Shown one piece after another: positions 12,227 to 24,015 of a stretch of 64,000 bases of DNA. Origin of the DNA: Isoperla grammatica (taxonomy: Eukaryota; Arthropoda; Insecta; Plecoptera; Perlodidae); the NCBI GenBank assembly GCA_945910005.1, contig OX246740.1, positions 612,917 through 676,916 on the forward strand. Direction: 5' to 3'. The notes under the pieces are model-generated. The model was not told the origin of the DNA. It made no database searches and saw nothing but the letters and a program-made list of their open reading frames with translations. Positions within the stretch are counted from its first letter, which is position 1. Each line of letters begins with the position of its first letter. The translations under genes and the position numbers were made by a program.

Positions 12227-12967
12227 ACTTCACACGTTCGTGTTTTCTGAACGAAGAGACCATTTGTACGCGTTCAACTGCCCTTGGAGCATTCCTATAC
12301 TCCTGACACGCTTTCGTCGCTTCTCCAACGATGCTACTCGACAAGATGAGCCTTCACACGTTCGTGTTTTCTGAACGAAGATACCATTTGTACGCGTTCA
12401 ACTGCCCTTGGAGCATTCCTATACTCTGACACGCTTTCGTCGCTTCTCCAACGATGCTACTCGACAAGATGAGCCTTCACACGTTCGTGTTTTCTGAACG
12501 AAGATACCATTTGTACGCGTTCAACTGCCCTTGGAGCATTCCTATACTCTGACACGCTTTCGTCGCTTCTCCAACGATGCTACTCGACAAGATGAGCCTT
12601 CACACGTTCGTGTTTTCTGAACGAAGAGACCATTTGTACGCGTTCAACTGCCCTTGGAGCATTCCTATACTCTGACACGCTTTCGTCGCTTCTCCAACGA
12701 TGCTACTCGACAAGATGAGCCTTCCCACGTTCGTGTTTTCTGAACGAAGATACCATTTGTACGCGTTCAACTGCCCTTGGAGCATTCCTATACTCTGACA
12801 CGCTTTCGTCGCTTCTCCAACGATGCTACTCGACAAGATGAGCCTTCACACGTTCGTGTTTTCTGAATGAAGAGACCATTTGTACGCGTTCAACTCGTCA
12901 ATTGGAGCATTCCTATACTCTGACACGCTTTCGTCGCTTCTCCAACGATGCTACTCGACAAGATGAG
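12227..12967. repeat. Tandem repeat, 6 x 123 bp
   Basis: Units start with CTTCACACGTTCGTGTTTTC and end CGATGCTACTCGACAAGATG. Starts fall at about 12227, 12348, 12471, 12594, 12717 and 12840. The units are nearly identical, differing by AGAGACC/AGATACC and a few point changes. The last unit runs into unique sequence at 12968. Because 123 is a multiple of three, one minus frame stays open across two units. It has no family resemblance. Confidence 0.9.
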
Positions 12968-13082
12968 CGGCTGCGGGCTGATATACATGACGATGTTGAT
13001 ATGCCCAGGGTGGGGGCAAGGAAGCAGGGAGCAAGGAAGTACATTGCTACAAGCGGGGTTTATATGTTATGTATGCCACCAC

Positions 13083-13441
13083 TAGGGTTGGGCAAAAATA
13101 TCGATGTTATCGAATTATCGATCGATATTCGATATTGGAAAATATTTACGTTATCGATATTAATTTAAGTATCGAACGTATCGAAATTTGAGAATCATTG
13201 AGGATGAATGGGGCGTCTCAGACCTGTTGTAACCGGAATAACGCTGAGAATTGGGAATTAGGCCTACAAAATTTCTTTTACGAATATTTTAAGATTTTTT
13301 TTAAATGGAGCTTAGAATTTTTGCTTGAATTCGACTTACGAAGCTTTATTTTTATCTTTTTTTTTCTCGATATTATCGATCGATAACGATAACGGTCCTC
13401 CGATTATCGATACCCATATTTGGAATCGATGCCCATCCCTA
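13083..13441. mobile_element. hAT-type MITE with 8-bp target-site duplication
   Basis: The left end TAGGGTTGGGCAAAAATATC and right end ATCGATGCCCATCCCTA are imperfect inverted repeats. Both are flanked directly by GCCACCAC (13075-13082 and 13442-13449), an exact 8-bp direct repeat of the size made by hAT transposases. The 359-bp interior is dominated by ATCGAT-type palindromes and has no transposase. Confidence 0.88.
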
Positions 13442-13449
13442 GCCACCAC

Positions 13450-14355
13450 CATTGCCAATACCATAACGCCAACGGAACCTACTTATTTCCCCGTACATAG
13501 TGAGTTTTAAATTTCAAGAGTAAATATAAGTTGTCGCCAAATATTCCAAGCATATGCCCACGTGGAAAGTTACCCCCCCCCCCCCCCCCTGCCTGTCTGT
13601 CTCACCGAGTGCAACACGCGAGCCTATCACGCACGGCCACTCAGCCGCACCTATAACTCCATGGGGCACGGGGTGTCGGACTGCGTTGGAGCGCGGCTTT
13701 CGGACCCGAGGGCACGGGAGCCCAGTGTTGTCACGCCTGGGATTTATCCCTGCATGGGAACGGGGATTTAAAATCAAAAATATTAAATTTGATTGTTGAA
13801 TCCCCATCAAAAATGTTGACGCGCATTCATTTTTGATCTCAAGTTATCTATTATTCTACTGACTTTCAATTACCTTTTCATCATAGTATCGAGGTTTCAA
13901 AAGTGGATGTTCTGTATTAGCCACTGTTCTTTTGAATCTGATCTGTCGAGTTCCACCTGATTTCGTATTCTGTTTATTTTCATGCGACTTAGAATTTACG
14001 TTTCTTGTGACATTGAAATGTTATATTTTCGTACGTGCTACATGCTCACCGAGTTTTACGTTGTAACCCTCGGCCTCAACGCGCTGGTGTGGGCGTACGC
14101 CTGCCGCGATCAGCCAGCTGACTGGAGTTGTAGAGTGCAGCAGGCAGGTTGAATGGTCCACCGTAATTACGTCATACACGCGTAGCAGTCAAGGCTGGCC
14201 CAGACAATGAGGCGGTTGATGTATCATGGAGATTATTCGGTCGGAATGAGGAAGCGGCGGCGTTTCACTACTACCAGTACCGGTACTACTGCCGTAACCT
14301 ACCTTACTGCACCGTGCATCACGATCTTATTACCGTCGTAACTCGTAATGTAGCT
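13450..14355. other. Non-coding stretch with a poly-C tract
   Basis: It contains a poly-C run at 13574-13589. Around it, frames on both strands (13514-13810 minus, 13554-13799 plus) overlap, which argues against real coding in either. No other feature is supported. Confidence 0.4.
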
Positions 14356-14476
14356 AGAGCCCTTTCACACCACGACGCCACTCAGAAGCGCTTCCGATGG
14401 TGAGGTTCACACATATGGCTGCAGACGCGACCACTGGGATCAATCGCTTCTGACTGGAGTCGTGTAAAAGGGTTCT
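14356..14476. mobile_element. Short MITE (about 121 bp)
   Basis: AGAGCCCTTTCACAC...CAGAAGCG at the left is inverted as CGCTTCTGACTGGAGTC...AAAAGGGTTCT at the right. The internal part is short and non-coding. The CCCTTTCACAC terminus is the kind seen in many hAT-like MITEs (family knowledge). No flanking duplication is obvious. Confidence 0.65.
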
Positions 14477-14479
14477 TAC

Positions 14480-15020
14480 AAGGTCGTAGAACAGTGTTCC
14501 ACCCTGTCGCATTACTATTACGACACAAACAGCCGAACATATTATCCATTACCATATTATTATTTAATCGAAACTGTTTAATTAATTAAGAGGAAATAAA
14601 TACTACCGCCAATATTAAAACCGCACGAAATTACCGTTCTCACTGATATCTCAATAATGCTACGCCTCGTTGAAAGAGTGAAAAGCGTGATTAATTTACG
14701 TTCGCAAACATACTAAAACTAAGTGACAAATACATCATCAGCGCTGGCATTTTAAGTTTAATTTGGAATGAAGTAAATTAAAAAAAAAAGGTTTAATAAC
14801 CATATAGCCTAGACTTACTAAATATAATATTATATAATATAGGTGGTTGTGTCAGGCCTGGCTAGCCGGCAACGAAGACATTAGCCCAAGACATGGAGTA
14901 CTTCGCTACTCCCCCCTACCCGATAATTAATGTTGAAAACGGGGTCAAGATATATATAATATAATATAACACAACTTGTGAGTACTCTATACCGGACTCC
15001 AAGTTGTGTTGTTTCTTCTC
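14480..15020. other. Non-coding stretch, no gene seen
   Basis: A+T-rich. It contains TATATAATATAATATA-type runs at 14826-14845 and 14953-14970, and no supported gene. Confidence 0.4.
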
Positions 15021-15025
15021 AGTAA

Positions 15026-15735
15026 GCAAGCAAGGCGCAAATAACCAAGATGTTGGCGTGCCGTTAAACGCCTAACAATCAATCAGCAAGCAGCAAGGCG
15101 CAAATAACCAAGATGTTGACGTGTCGTTAAACGCCTCACAATCAATCAGCAAGCAGCAAATAACCAAGATGTTGACGTGTCGTTAAACGCCTAACAATCA
15201 ATATCAGCAAGCAGCACGGCGCAAATAACCAAGATGTTGACGTGTCGTTAAACGCCTCACAATCAATCAGCAAGCAGCAAGGCGCAAATAACCAAGATGT
15301 TGACGTGTCGTTAAACGCCTAACAATCAATATCAGCAAGCAGTAAGGCGCAAATAACCAAGATGTTGACGTGCCGTTAAACGCCTCACAATCAATCAGCA
15401 AGCAGCAAGGCGCAAATAACCAAGATGTTGACGTGTCGTTAAACGCCTAACAATCAATATCAGCAAGCAGCACGGCGCAAATAACCAAGATGTTGACGTG
15501 TCGTTAAACGCCTAACAATCAATATCAGCAAGCAGCAAGGCGCAAATAACCAAGATGTTGACGTGCCGTTAAACGCCTCACAATCAATCAGCAAGCAGCA
15601 AGGCGCAAATAACCAATTGATGTTGACGTGCCGTTAAACGCCTAACAATCAATATCAGCAAGCAGCAAGGCGCAAATAACCAAGATGTTGACGTGCCGTT
15701 AAACGCCTCACAATCAATCAGCAAGCAGCAAGGTT
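15026..15735. repeat. Tandem array, about 11 x 63/65 bp, dimeric
   Basis: Each unit reads AGCAAGGCGCAAATAACC, AAGATGTTGACGTG, then CCGTTAAACGCCT (or TCGTTAAACGCCT) and ends in CAATCAATCAG or CAATCAATATCAG. Most units alternate between the 63-bp CTCACAATC form and the 65-bp CTAACAATC form, giving a dimer of about 128 bp. CGTTAAAC plus (CAAT)n resembles a SINE 3' tail, so the array probably grew from one. Confidence 0.9.
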
Positions 15736-15739
15736 GACA

Positions 15740-18100
15740 GCTAAATCACCCTCTACATGTTCAATGATTATGTCTGGATAATAACAATAAACATCCATCT
15801 ATAATTACATAGGTGTGGCTTGTTGCTCTAGTGGGTTTATTCCTGCTTCCAATGCAGAAGGCCCAGAGTTCGATATATGTTCCCGGTTCGGGCTCGAGTT
15901 TTTAAACTTTGAAGTGGTGGTGTACATGTAAACAGTGATTTTGGAGTCGTCATATTTATTTATTTTATTTAACATTTACAATATTCCATCATGTTTCATT
16001 TTCATGAATAATTAGTCTACCTCAACATTTTAAACGCGTGTCGTATTTTGTCTTGAAACATGGAACTACACGGCTTCCACGTGTCACCGGTAAATAACCG
16101 TGAGATATTTGGTAAGCGTACGCGAACACGCCGACACGGATGGGCTAGCAAGAAAACCCATAGGACGAGTTTATTGTAGGACACCTGCTGTAGGGTACAA
16201 TACAATGCGTAGGGCGGGGCCTATCGCTTTACGTTTACTTCTCCGTTTTCTATTTACTATTATCAATATAAATTGTTGTGATGTTAGTTCTTCCATTCAT
16301 GTATTAATATCGAGTTACGTTTCCATCATTAATTTTTCAATTTGCATTTTTAAATTTTTTTTCAGGCTACCCCCTCCCAACACATATTTCTTTTAAATGA
16401 GCTATTGAAATTTTCTATTATAAAATTTAGTATTTCGGACACCATTCAACGCACGTTGGCCAGATCCTTGTTAATTGGCACTAGGCCTACCGAATCAAAT
16501 GTGTGAAAGTGAATTAACAGAGACGAACATAATGAGTACCTATTTGAAAATAGATGAACATTCTTTTTTTATTTACTTAAAACATTTTAGAAATTTTCGA
16601 AAAAAAAAATTTACTTTACAGTTCTCTCTTTTAGATGTAACTGTACATTTATCGGCTAGTCCACTAATGTTAAACTTATCGAAGACAAACATTCTTGCCA
16701 CAGGAGACATTTCATGTAGCCTGTCTATAACTGGTTGGCACTGAATGTTAAGATCATATTTAGATGTTATTCTAATATTTTGCCAACGAAACTAATAGGC
16801 CTAGTCATAGAGACAATCAAAACCAAACTGATTAACAATACCCCAACCATATCTGAGTTACATTCAACATGTAGGCATATTTTGCATGGAAATAATTTTT
16901 TAAAATAAAATTCTCATTTCTTAATATTTTTCATTTTGATTCACCTAAAAATTAATTGTTTGCAGGATCCGGTTAGAACCGGTTCCAAACCAACTTCAAA
17001 TACCATCTTATTTGATATTTTTTAATTTTCATAAAACAAAAACAATTAAAAACAAGTATTTTACGCATGGTGCATGGGCGCATGGGCGGCAACCTGCAAC
17101 ACTCACTTTAAGGAAATATAACAAATTTCACCCAATTCAAGGGAAATTATGAAGGAAATTAGTAGGCCCTAGGTGTGAAACTACTTTTCAATATTTTATG
17201 GGCAACTTTGGAGCAAAAGATTTACCACTTTCAAATACATCCAAATTTAGAAGGCAATTTCGAATCACAATGAAATACGTTCCGATCCGGTTTTCGGATC
17301 TAGCCGTCATTCCTACCTTAAACCAAAAATAAATTAAGTGAAGCATTGTGCTATCTTGCTTAATTAGTAATGGAGTGTGATAAAAATATGTGCATGCATT
17401 TCAGGAAAACATGCCAGGGCTAAACTACTAAATTTGTTAACTTACGAAACTAACAAAGGCAATGCACTGGTTTTTAAGTTCTTAATTAAGAAAAACTTTG
17501 CACAAAATACAATCTATATTCATACGGGCCTACGCCTAGGTTACGTTTTGCTGGCTGAACACATTGACATTGGTAGGTTTGAAAATACACTTGCCAATAT
17601 CACTTAAAATCACCTCTGTGACAGGTCTTACATCCATAGAGCTAGGTGTTCAGTAAGAAAAGATATATCACAAGAACCAGTAATTTATAGTTTGTGGTTT
17701 AAAAAAAGGAATAACAAGAACTACACGTCAAACTTCCTAGTTTTTCTATAAACCTGTAACAACCTGATACCAACCATCAACTTCAAAGTAAGCTGTTGTT
17801 TTCCTTTTAATAAAGTTATAGCCTAGCTACACACCTCTCAACGAGACAACGACAAACCAAAAAGAATGACTGGACTTGTGGTCAATAGGGTAGGCTATTT
17901 ATTCTCAATCTTTTTCAAAATGTGCCATAGGACATAAAGGGTAGTCCCTGCCCTACTACAAAAAAAGTGAGTAGCCTATGACCGGATATCAGTTACTCAC
18001 TCCCAGAAATAAACATTTGAGTGTCTAATCGTAGAATGGACGAAATGACAATGTCTATAGATATGTAACACAGTTCATGCAGTTTTAACCAAGTATTGAT
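15740..18100. other. Non-coding stretch, probably myosin-18 intron
   Basis: No exon was recognised on either strand. The small frames (16017-16205, 16100-16396, 16475-16744, 17377-17607) have no motifs or consistent splice sites. Since the minus-strand myosin-18 exon at 18171-19430 ends at a splice donor pointing this way, this DNA is expected to be intronic for that gene. Confidence 0.5.
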
Positions 18101-18170
18101 ACACCTAGCCTACGTACCTAAAGAAAGATGGAAAGAGAAAAATGCTACTAAACATTAGAATTTTACTTAC

Positions 18171-19430
18171 TTTTACAGTGACACTCCCATTCGACGACTT
18201 GATCAGATCGATGATCTCCTCCCGTGTTTTGTCATCCACCACTACACCATTCACTTCAAGTAATCTGTCTCCTGGAAGCAAGCCGGTCTCATTCCTGTGT
18301 TGCACTATTTGTCCAGGTTCCGCAAATATCACTGCTTTCATTTGTTGCTGTCCGCTTAGCAACCTTTCTACGACCATGGCTCTACGTAAACTAAATCCAA
18401 AATCACCACGTGGCTGCCTCTGTATCGTCAAGACCCGTGGCTTCGGTAAAGGAACCGGAGTGATGGGTGGTAAAGACAAATCTAAATCATCGAAACCCTC
18501 CGAAAACCGGTTTGAACGATTGTGAAGGTGAGAGAACCCTTGACTTTCGCCAACTGGGCTTAAACTAAAGGGAGGTGTAGCAAAACTACTGTTGGTAGTT
18601 GTAGTGTCTGTCAAACTATCAGCCGAAGGGCTCGTACTTTGTACTGTAAGTTTACCATCCTGCAATGGTGCAGTAAGATAATTGCTATGGTCCCCAGATC
18701 CACCAGAATGAAGATTTTCGTCACTGGTACGACTCGATTCTGTCGGGCTAGTGTGGTTATCCATTTTGAAAGAGCTTACACGAAGGCTATCACCCCCAGC
18801 AGACGTATCCCTGTTTGAATGATTTGTTTTGTGATGTTTGGAGTTGTTTACAACTTTAGTTACATTTTGATACGTTATAACCTCATTCTGCAAAGTATTT
18901 CGCACAAGAACAATAGAATCGGAATGGATTTCGACACCATTGGAATCGGTAATCGATGTACGCTGAGTCTTAAGTATGCCGCGTTTAGGGGGCCGAGGTG
19001 GAAGCGGCGGCAGAGAGCGTTGTTGGGGGTGACTTAGTGAAGTTAAGCTTGCTTCGCTACTATCGGACTGGTTAAAAGTATTGTCACCGGTGTGATGCCA
19101 AGAACTCCCTGACGGGGATGGGCTACCTGGCACCCGGGCTTGGTTATGACCAGGCAAACTAGAAGAGCCGCCAGCATAGTCGGGCCCTTGGTTCAAACTA
19201 GCAAAGAAGCTTGCCGAGTAATCGGCTGTGATGCCGCTTGGTAACTTTTCCTTTTCTTTTCGACGACCACGAATTTTTAACGACCGGCGAACTTCATCCA
19301 GTCTCAACAATTCCTCTGCAGTCATACTTCCACGGTCACGTTTCTGATTCTCCTTGCGTTCCTTTTTCTCCTTCTTCCTTTTTTCTTTTTCCTCCTTTTC
19401 GGCCCCACCCTTCTTCATAAAGTTGAACAT
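18171..19430 (-). CDS. MYO18A: Unconventional myosin-18 (MYO18A/Mhcl), first coding exon
   Basis: This exon encodes the first 420 residues of a class-18 myosin, an actin-associated scaffold-like myosin. The protein opens MFNFMKKGG and a Lys/Glu-rich block (residues 8-32), matching the KE-rich start of the long MYO18A isoform. A second basic patch lies at 51-63, a Ser-rich linker follows, then PPLPPRPP plus KRGILK (about 141-154). A PDZ domain fills about 332-420: the GDFGFSLRR ligand loop, VIFAEPG, LLPGDRLLEVNG, and a TREEIIDLIK helix. The motor domain would be encoded by later exons. The exon ends at GTAAAA|GTAAGT (donor at 18170-18169), phase 0; the open frame beyond that is intron. The ATG at 19430 is preceded by a likely splice acceptor. 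No further exon was found to the left within the window. Family assignment rests on the N-terminus plus PDZ wording, both of which fit MYO18A closely. Confidence 0.88.
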
Positions 19431-19465
19431 GGTTGATAATAATGTGTCTCATAAAGGCTTCAAAT
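19431..19465 (-). other. Likely 5' UTR part of the myosin-18 exon
   Basis: On the minus strand TTTGTTTTCAG precedes 19465, giving a credible acceptor 35 nt upstream of the ATG. The first coding exon would therefore begin with a short untranslated piece spliced from an upstream non-coding exon. That upstream exon was not located. Confidence 0.45.
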
Positions 19466-19469
19466 CTGA

Positions 19470-20390
19470 AAACAAATTGTATTGAAACATTAAAACGACA
19501 TTCTTTTCACTTTGATATTCAAACCTTGCCCACAACAAGTTCATATCTACTGTAAATAAGTCTAAAATGAGTCGCTAGGCTTGTAAACTAACCTAAAAAA
19601 AATCCCAAGGGAATCTGACATCTGTCACATCTGTCATGTTAGGTTAGAAAGCTGATCGATTTCTCCTATTCGAAATACTGTTTACCTATTTGGAAATGAA
19701 TAGTATACCAATATTTTGCTACTAAATACACAACAAACAAAATTTACAAAGGCCAAAGGGACTAGACTAGCCCTATCTTTCCAGCATTAAACCTACCTCT
19801 TACGTTTTGTTCCATCAACAATCAATCACTTGAAAAACAAACACATTTCACGAAAATAAATGATAAACACGTAACAAAATGACAGTAATAACACGTTCAA
19901 ATGAATTCACAATCAATATTTAATTAATTAAACAACACTTTCACCCGTAATTCTACTCATAAATTACAAATAACTACAAGAATGCACAATGCACCGATTA
20001 ATGCACCATCCATGCGCGATGGGAGTTGGATTTTGACTGCTGTTTATTCAACATGGCGGAATAGTTGCGACCACGTAGTTTGGACTTTTCCAATAGGTCG
20101 CACCACTTGCCTAACTGGGTGCTCTAGCGGCAACTAACGAAAACTCTCAAGAGCGGGACATTTATCTGACATCTGACCATGGATATAAATATTGTTACAT
20201 TTATTCTTATGTAAATTTGACATCTATTAATTTCCGCTCCACACTTCTCTGGATCTACCTCTGGTAGACACGTTGGTTTAGGATCGATCCCTTAAATTTT
20301 GTACATCTTTAAAACAGCATCCAAACCCTCTCGTGAGGTCTCAGTTGGACTTTATGCTCAACCCTCGCGACAGATTTCTCCGGCCAGTCG
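19470..20390. other. Upstream region of myosin-18, no gene seen
   Basis: It probably contains the 5' UTR intron and perhaps the promoter. The segment 20020-20130 is less A+T-rich and includes AACATGGCGGAA, similar to a YY1-type initiator element, but no TATA box or firm start site can be assigned. Confidence 0.35.
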
Positions 20391-20393
20391 CTA

Positions 20394-20451
20394 GCCTTCA
20401 ATTCAGGCCTCCCAACCCCAATATTGGGGTTGGGAGGCCTGAATTGAAGGC
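20394..20451. repeat. Perfect 58-bp palindrome
   Basis: The 29 bases from 20394 to 20422 are followed, with no spacer, by their exact reverse complement (20423-20451). The centre reads CCCAAT|ATTGGG. It can form a cruciform or, as RNA, a 29-bp hairpin. No gene or transposon end explains it. Confidence 0.95.
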
Positions 20452-20685
20452 CACCGCAACATTCGTCCTCCCCTCTTTGCGAAGAAAAGACGGGTGAAGG
20501 TGTAAATCTAGCCATTCCCAGGACCCTTTCTGAACTTACCTATTTTGTTCCTAGAAGTTGTAAATCCAACCTCTTCTATTAATTTCATTCTAATATCACT
20601 CTAAATTCTTTCTGCCTTCGGGCCATTTAATTATTTTTCCAAACATTCTGCCTTCAGCAACACATTCATCACAATCTGTATTCTT

Positions 20686-21131
20686 AAGGCCATATCACAA
20701 TAGGTTCCGAACTGACAATTGCAATCGTAGATTCGAGCTTACGATTGGCGGCGCATGCGCAGTAGCTCAGTTCGGCAAGTCTACGGTTGCAATCTTTTTA
20801 TAGACCGAGCTCTAAAATAAGATTGGGAATCGTAGATCCGAGTCACGTGAACCAATCAGGAAGGAGAACGGTTAAATGCGAATTGATCACTGTCACAACT
20901 CACAACATAACCTCAAGCAAAAACTACTTTGATGGAAACAAAGAGCCAATAAGTTTAATTATATATTTGTTTGTGATTAAGGCTTGTCTTATTAGTTATT
21001 ATTATTGAATTTATTTCCTAGTTGAACGATTTTAGGATTTACAGCTGGTCAAGTGTGATTGGATAATTGTAGATTGCGATTGCAATTAGCGACTCCAGTC
21101 TACGATTCCAAATGTAGTGTGATATGGGCTT
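20686..21131. mobile_element. Non-autonomous DNA element with inverted ends
   Basis: AAGGCCATATCACA at the left is inverted as TGTGATATGGGCTT at the right. Subterminal segments (CAATCGTAGATTCGAG near 20725, AATTGTAGATTGCGATTG near 21066) are repeated in both orientations. About 446 bp long, with no coding capacity. Confidence 0.6.
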
Positions 21132-21134
21132 TAT

Positions 21135-22230
21135 CCCCCTTCTCTTAAGGACACTGTCCGGTCGAGATTGTAAAGCAAAAGGAAATTGAGCCTTATTCCC
21201 ACCATCCAAACGTCCAAACGCTAATTTACGTGTAAAAAAAGAAAAAGAGTTAATTACAATTAATAAAGAGTTTATAAAAAAATAAGTATGCATGGTTTAG
21301 AAGTCAAATTTATCCCAACATAAAACATCCCATTATATGTAATTATAACATTAAAATAAAATGATAAGGTCAGGGTGGGTCCCTCCTCGTGGTGACCTAA
21401 CCGCTGCCCACAAAGAAGGTTCTTGTACATATCTTTTATCACACAATTTCTTATTTATCATGATCTTACTCACTGTCCCCTCTGTTTCGTCTCTTCTCTG
21501 TTCGTCTTTTCGTCTGTTTCATCGGTTAACTTCTCATTCTCATTCATGCTGCTTCTCCTCGCGACCTAAACACTCCCCAAACCCCGAGCCCCGCCTTCCC
21601 CTTTTTAACCAACCCTAAATCCCCACCTGGATTCCGTATGACGACCCCGGCGAAGTGTGCTGGTTCTGATTAGGCCTACGTCATAATATAAATTAGTTGT
21701 CGAGTACGTGATAAAACACAAAATAACAATTATAATGGCACAGTGATTGATGCTAAATCAAACCAGTACCACGGCTAGTGTAGACTAGTACATATTTTTT
21801 TAAATAGTGAAAGAACAATACAAAAATAACATACATTTTTCATGAAATTTCTGAGTTGTTATAGCTATCAATATTTTAACATACAAAATAAAACAAAACA
21901 TATCTTATGGTTAGACTGTGACCCAGCCGTTTTGAAAAGGGGACCCAGAGCGGTCTCGAAACGCGTCAACATGGTTTTAGATGAGTGTGACCGACGTGGC
22001 GTAATAACCTGACATGTTTTTAATTTTACAAACATTAACCCGGGCCTCGAAAGCCTCTCTCTCCCTATATATATATAGATTTGGATACCACATTTTGACA
22101 CCCCTAAGACAACGTATTCAAATTGACGCCCCAACTCAAACCCACTTCTATCATCTTCCACAAAGTAGGTAATATGGGAGTCGTAGACTGACCAAACTAA
22201 GTATTATCAACTCGGAAGTAAACCCAAAAA
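21135..22230. other. Non-coding stretch, no gene seen
   Basis: The frame at 21361-21618 is a low-complexity Ser/Pro reading. A short stretch at 21690-21720 (GTTGTCGAGTACGTGATAAA) resembles the R2 tail. No exon is supported. Confidence 0.4.
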
Positions 22231-22239
22231 TGTATATGA

Positions 22240-23610
22240 AAATCAAGTATTTGAAGTTTTTTAATATTACATACGTCCAAAAATGTTCATTTATTGTGCA
22301 GAATTGCAATTATTGCTCCTTATTTCGCCATATTTGGATGCCCCTGGTGGGTGCATCCACCAAAAATATGTTGGCTAACAAGTTAAATTCGGAAGATAGT
22401 GTACCGAAGTACCCAAAAACAGATCCAAACTTTCCGGCATATGGGGAACGGGGGGTTACAAATGAGGTAAACATTTTATGCTCAAAGTTAACACATAATG
22501 TATATAAATTATTGAATTATATATAATAATACGTTGGCCATCCTTTTATATATATATATATATATATATATCAAACACCCTTATCCAACATTTGTCGGGT
22601 CGGGGGGTGACAAGTCACCAAATTCTCGGGCTATCTTCTAGTGCTTGCTAGCCAGGCTCAGCACCTCATCTTCTTCGTTTTCTTCTATAACCGCCACTTC
22701 TAATAATTCTCTCCACTTCTTTCTGTCTTCCCAGCATCTTTCTTCATTAATTCTATCCCATGATTCCCCTCTTTCTTCGATGCTTTGCTTTATTTTGTCC
22801 CTCCATCTATCTCTTGGAAAAATATATAATTAACAATTTGTGTGTGTTTAAGGTAACATACATACAAAAACTTCATTTTATTGTCAAGATCACAATTATC
22901 ATTAATATTACTAATTATTTCAACATTTTGGATACCTCTGGTGGGTGCATTGACCAAAACCATCTTGGCTAGCAAGTGGAAATCGAAAGACCATGTATCC
23001 ACCATTAAGGAAGGGGTGGGGGATCACAGATAGGGCAAACTTGATACATTTTAACAAAAAAAAAAAAAAAACATAAAATGTGTATAGAAAGATTATCTCA
23101 CCCCTTAAAAAATCATGTTATTAAGTATTTTAGGTGTTCCGAGGTTATAAACTTACAACCATTTTTATAATATTAATATCGATTTGTACGGCGGCACATT
23201 TGTACAACCATGGTAGGTGCATCCGCCAAAACCATGTGGCTAACAAGTGAAAATCGAAAGTCAATTTATCATAGTAATCGATACCACTTTCTTTCAGATC
23301 TTCCACCATTGGAGGGGTGAGGGGTTACAGAGTGGCCAAACTATATACATTTTATGTTCGAAATAAAAACAAAACATGTATACATAACTGGTTTCTGCAA
23401 CCCTGAAAACAAAAAAATCTTATTATTTAGAAGCTTAGGTATTTAAGAGTACCGGTACATGCTTATAAAAGTAGTTAGGCCTAATTATTTCAACTGTCAA
23501 CAGCCGCAACTAATATTTTTAAGGTTTTTATGGTACCATATTTGGAGACAACTGGTGAGTGCACCCACCAAAACCATGTTGACTAACAAGTGAAAATCGA
23601 AAGTCAATAG
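22240..23610. repeat. Degenerate tandem repeat, 4 diverged units
   Basis: Four blocks share GGTGGGTGCATCCACCAAAA-like text, then TTGGCTAACAAGT and GAAAATCGAAAG, at about 22345, 22940, 23214 and 23553. The first three are followed by a GGGGTTACA-like block and an AAAACATAAAATG-type block. Spacing varies from about 275 to 595 bp. An (AT)n run at 22545-22572 and a CT-rich block (22640-22800) interrupt the first unit. There is no coding signal; this is an old local duplication. Confidence 0.7.
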
Positions 23611-23884
23611 GCAAAAAATTATGTTCTCAGTTTTCTCACTCTAGCTGATTCATTCTTACCATGAAAATACCGCCGATCCTAGATTTCAACAAACATTTTC
23701 TCGTCTGCTCAAAAAAATAAATCAAATGAGTGTGGCACATCATATAACAGCTTTCACTCATCAGTGAAAAGCGTGAAAAAGCTTGGAAAGTAGAATAATA
23801 GGGTAAAACGTTTGTGACACGTGGGAGAAAATACATTTTTTTTTTTTATTTCCATGTAAAATTATGAAGACTTTATAAACGAAT

Positions 23885-24015
23885 TTTTTCACGACCAACG
23901 TGAAGAGGGAAAACATCTCCCTTTTGACACGGGAGAAACTTGAAACCCCGAGGAGTCACGATTGCGGTATGGAGTATCGAACCGGTGTCCTCAAGAGGCT
24001 CGCATCTTATCACAG
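23885..24015 (-). repeat. tRNA-like SINE remnant
   Basis: On the minus strand TGTGGCTCTGTGATAAGATG resembles an A-box half and CACCGGTTCGATACTCC the B box, with spacing similar to SINE family S1. The body is diverged. Confidence 0.5.

Noticed and set aside
12902..13168. 88-residue plus frame after the 123-bp array, considered as a transposase C-terminus
   Set aside because: No catalytic or DNA-binding motif is visible, and it ends inside the hAT MITE.
18142..18525. 127-residue plus-strand frame
   Set aside because: It is antisense to the myosin-18 exon; the minus frame has the PDZ motifs and splice donor.
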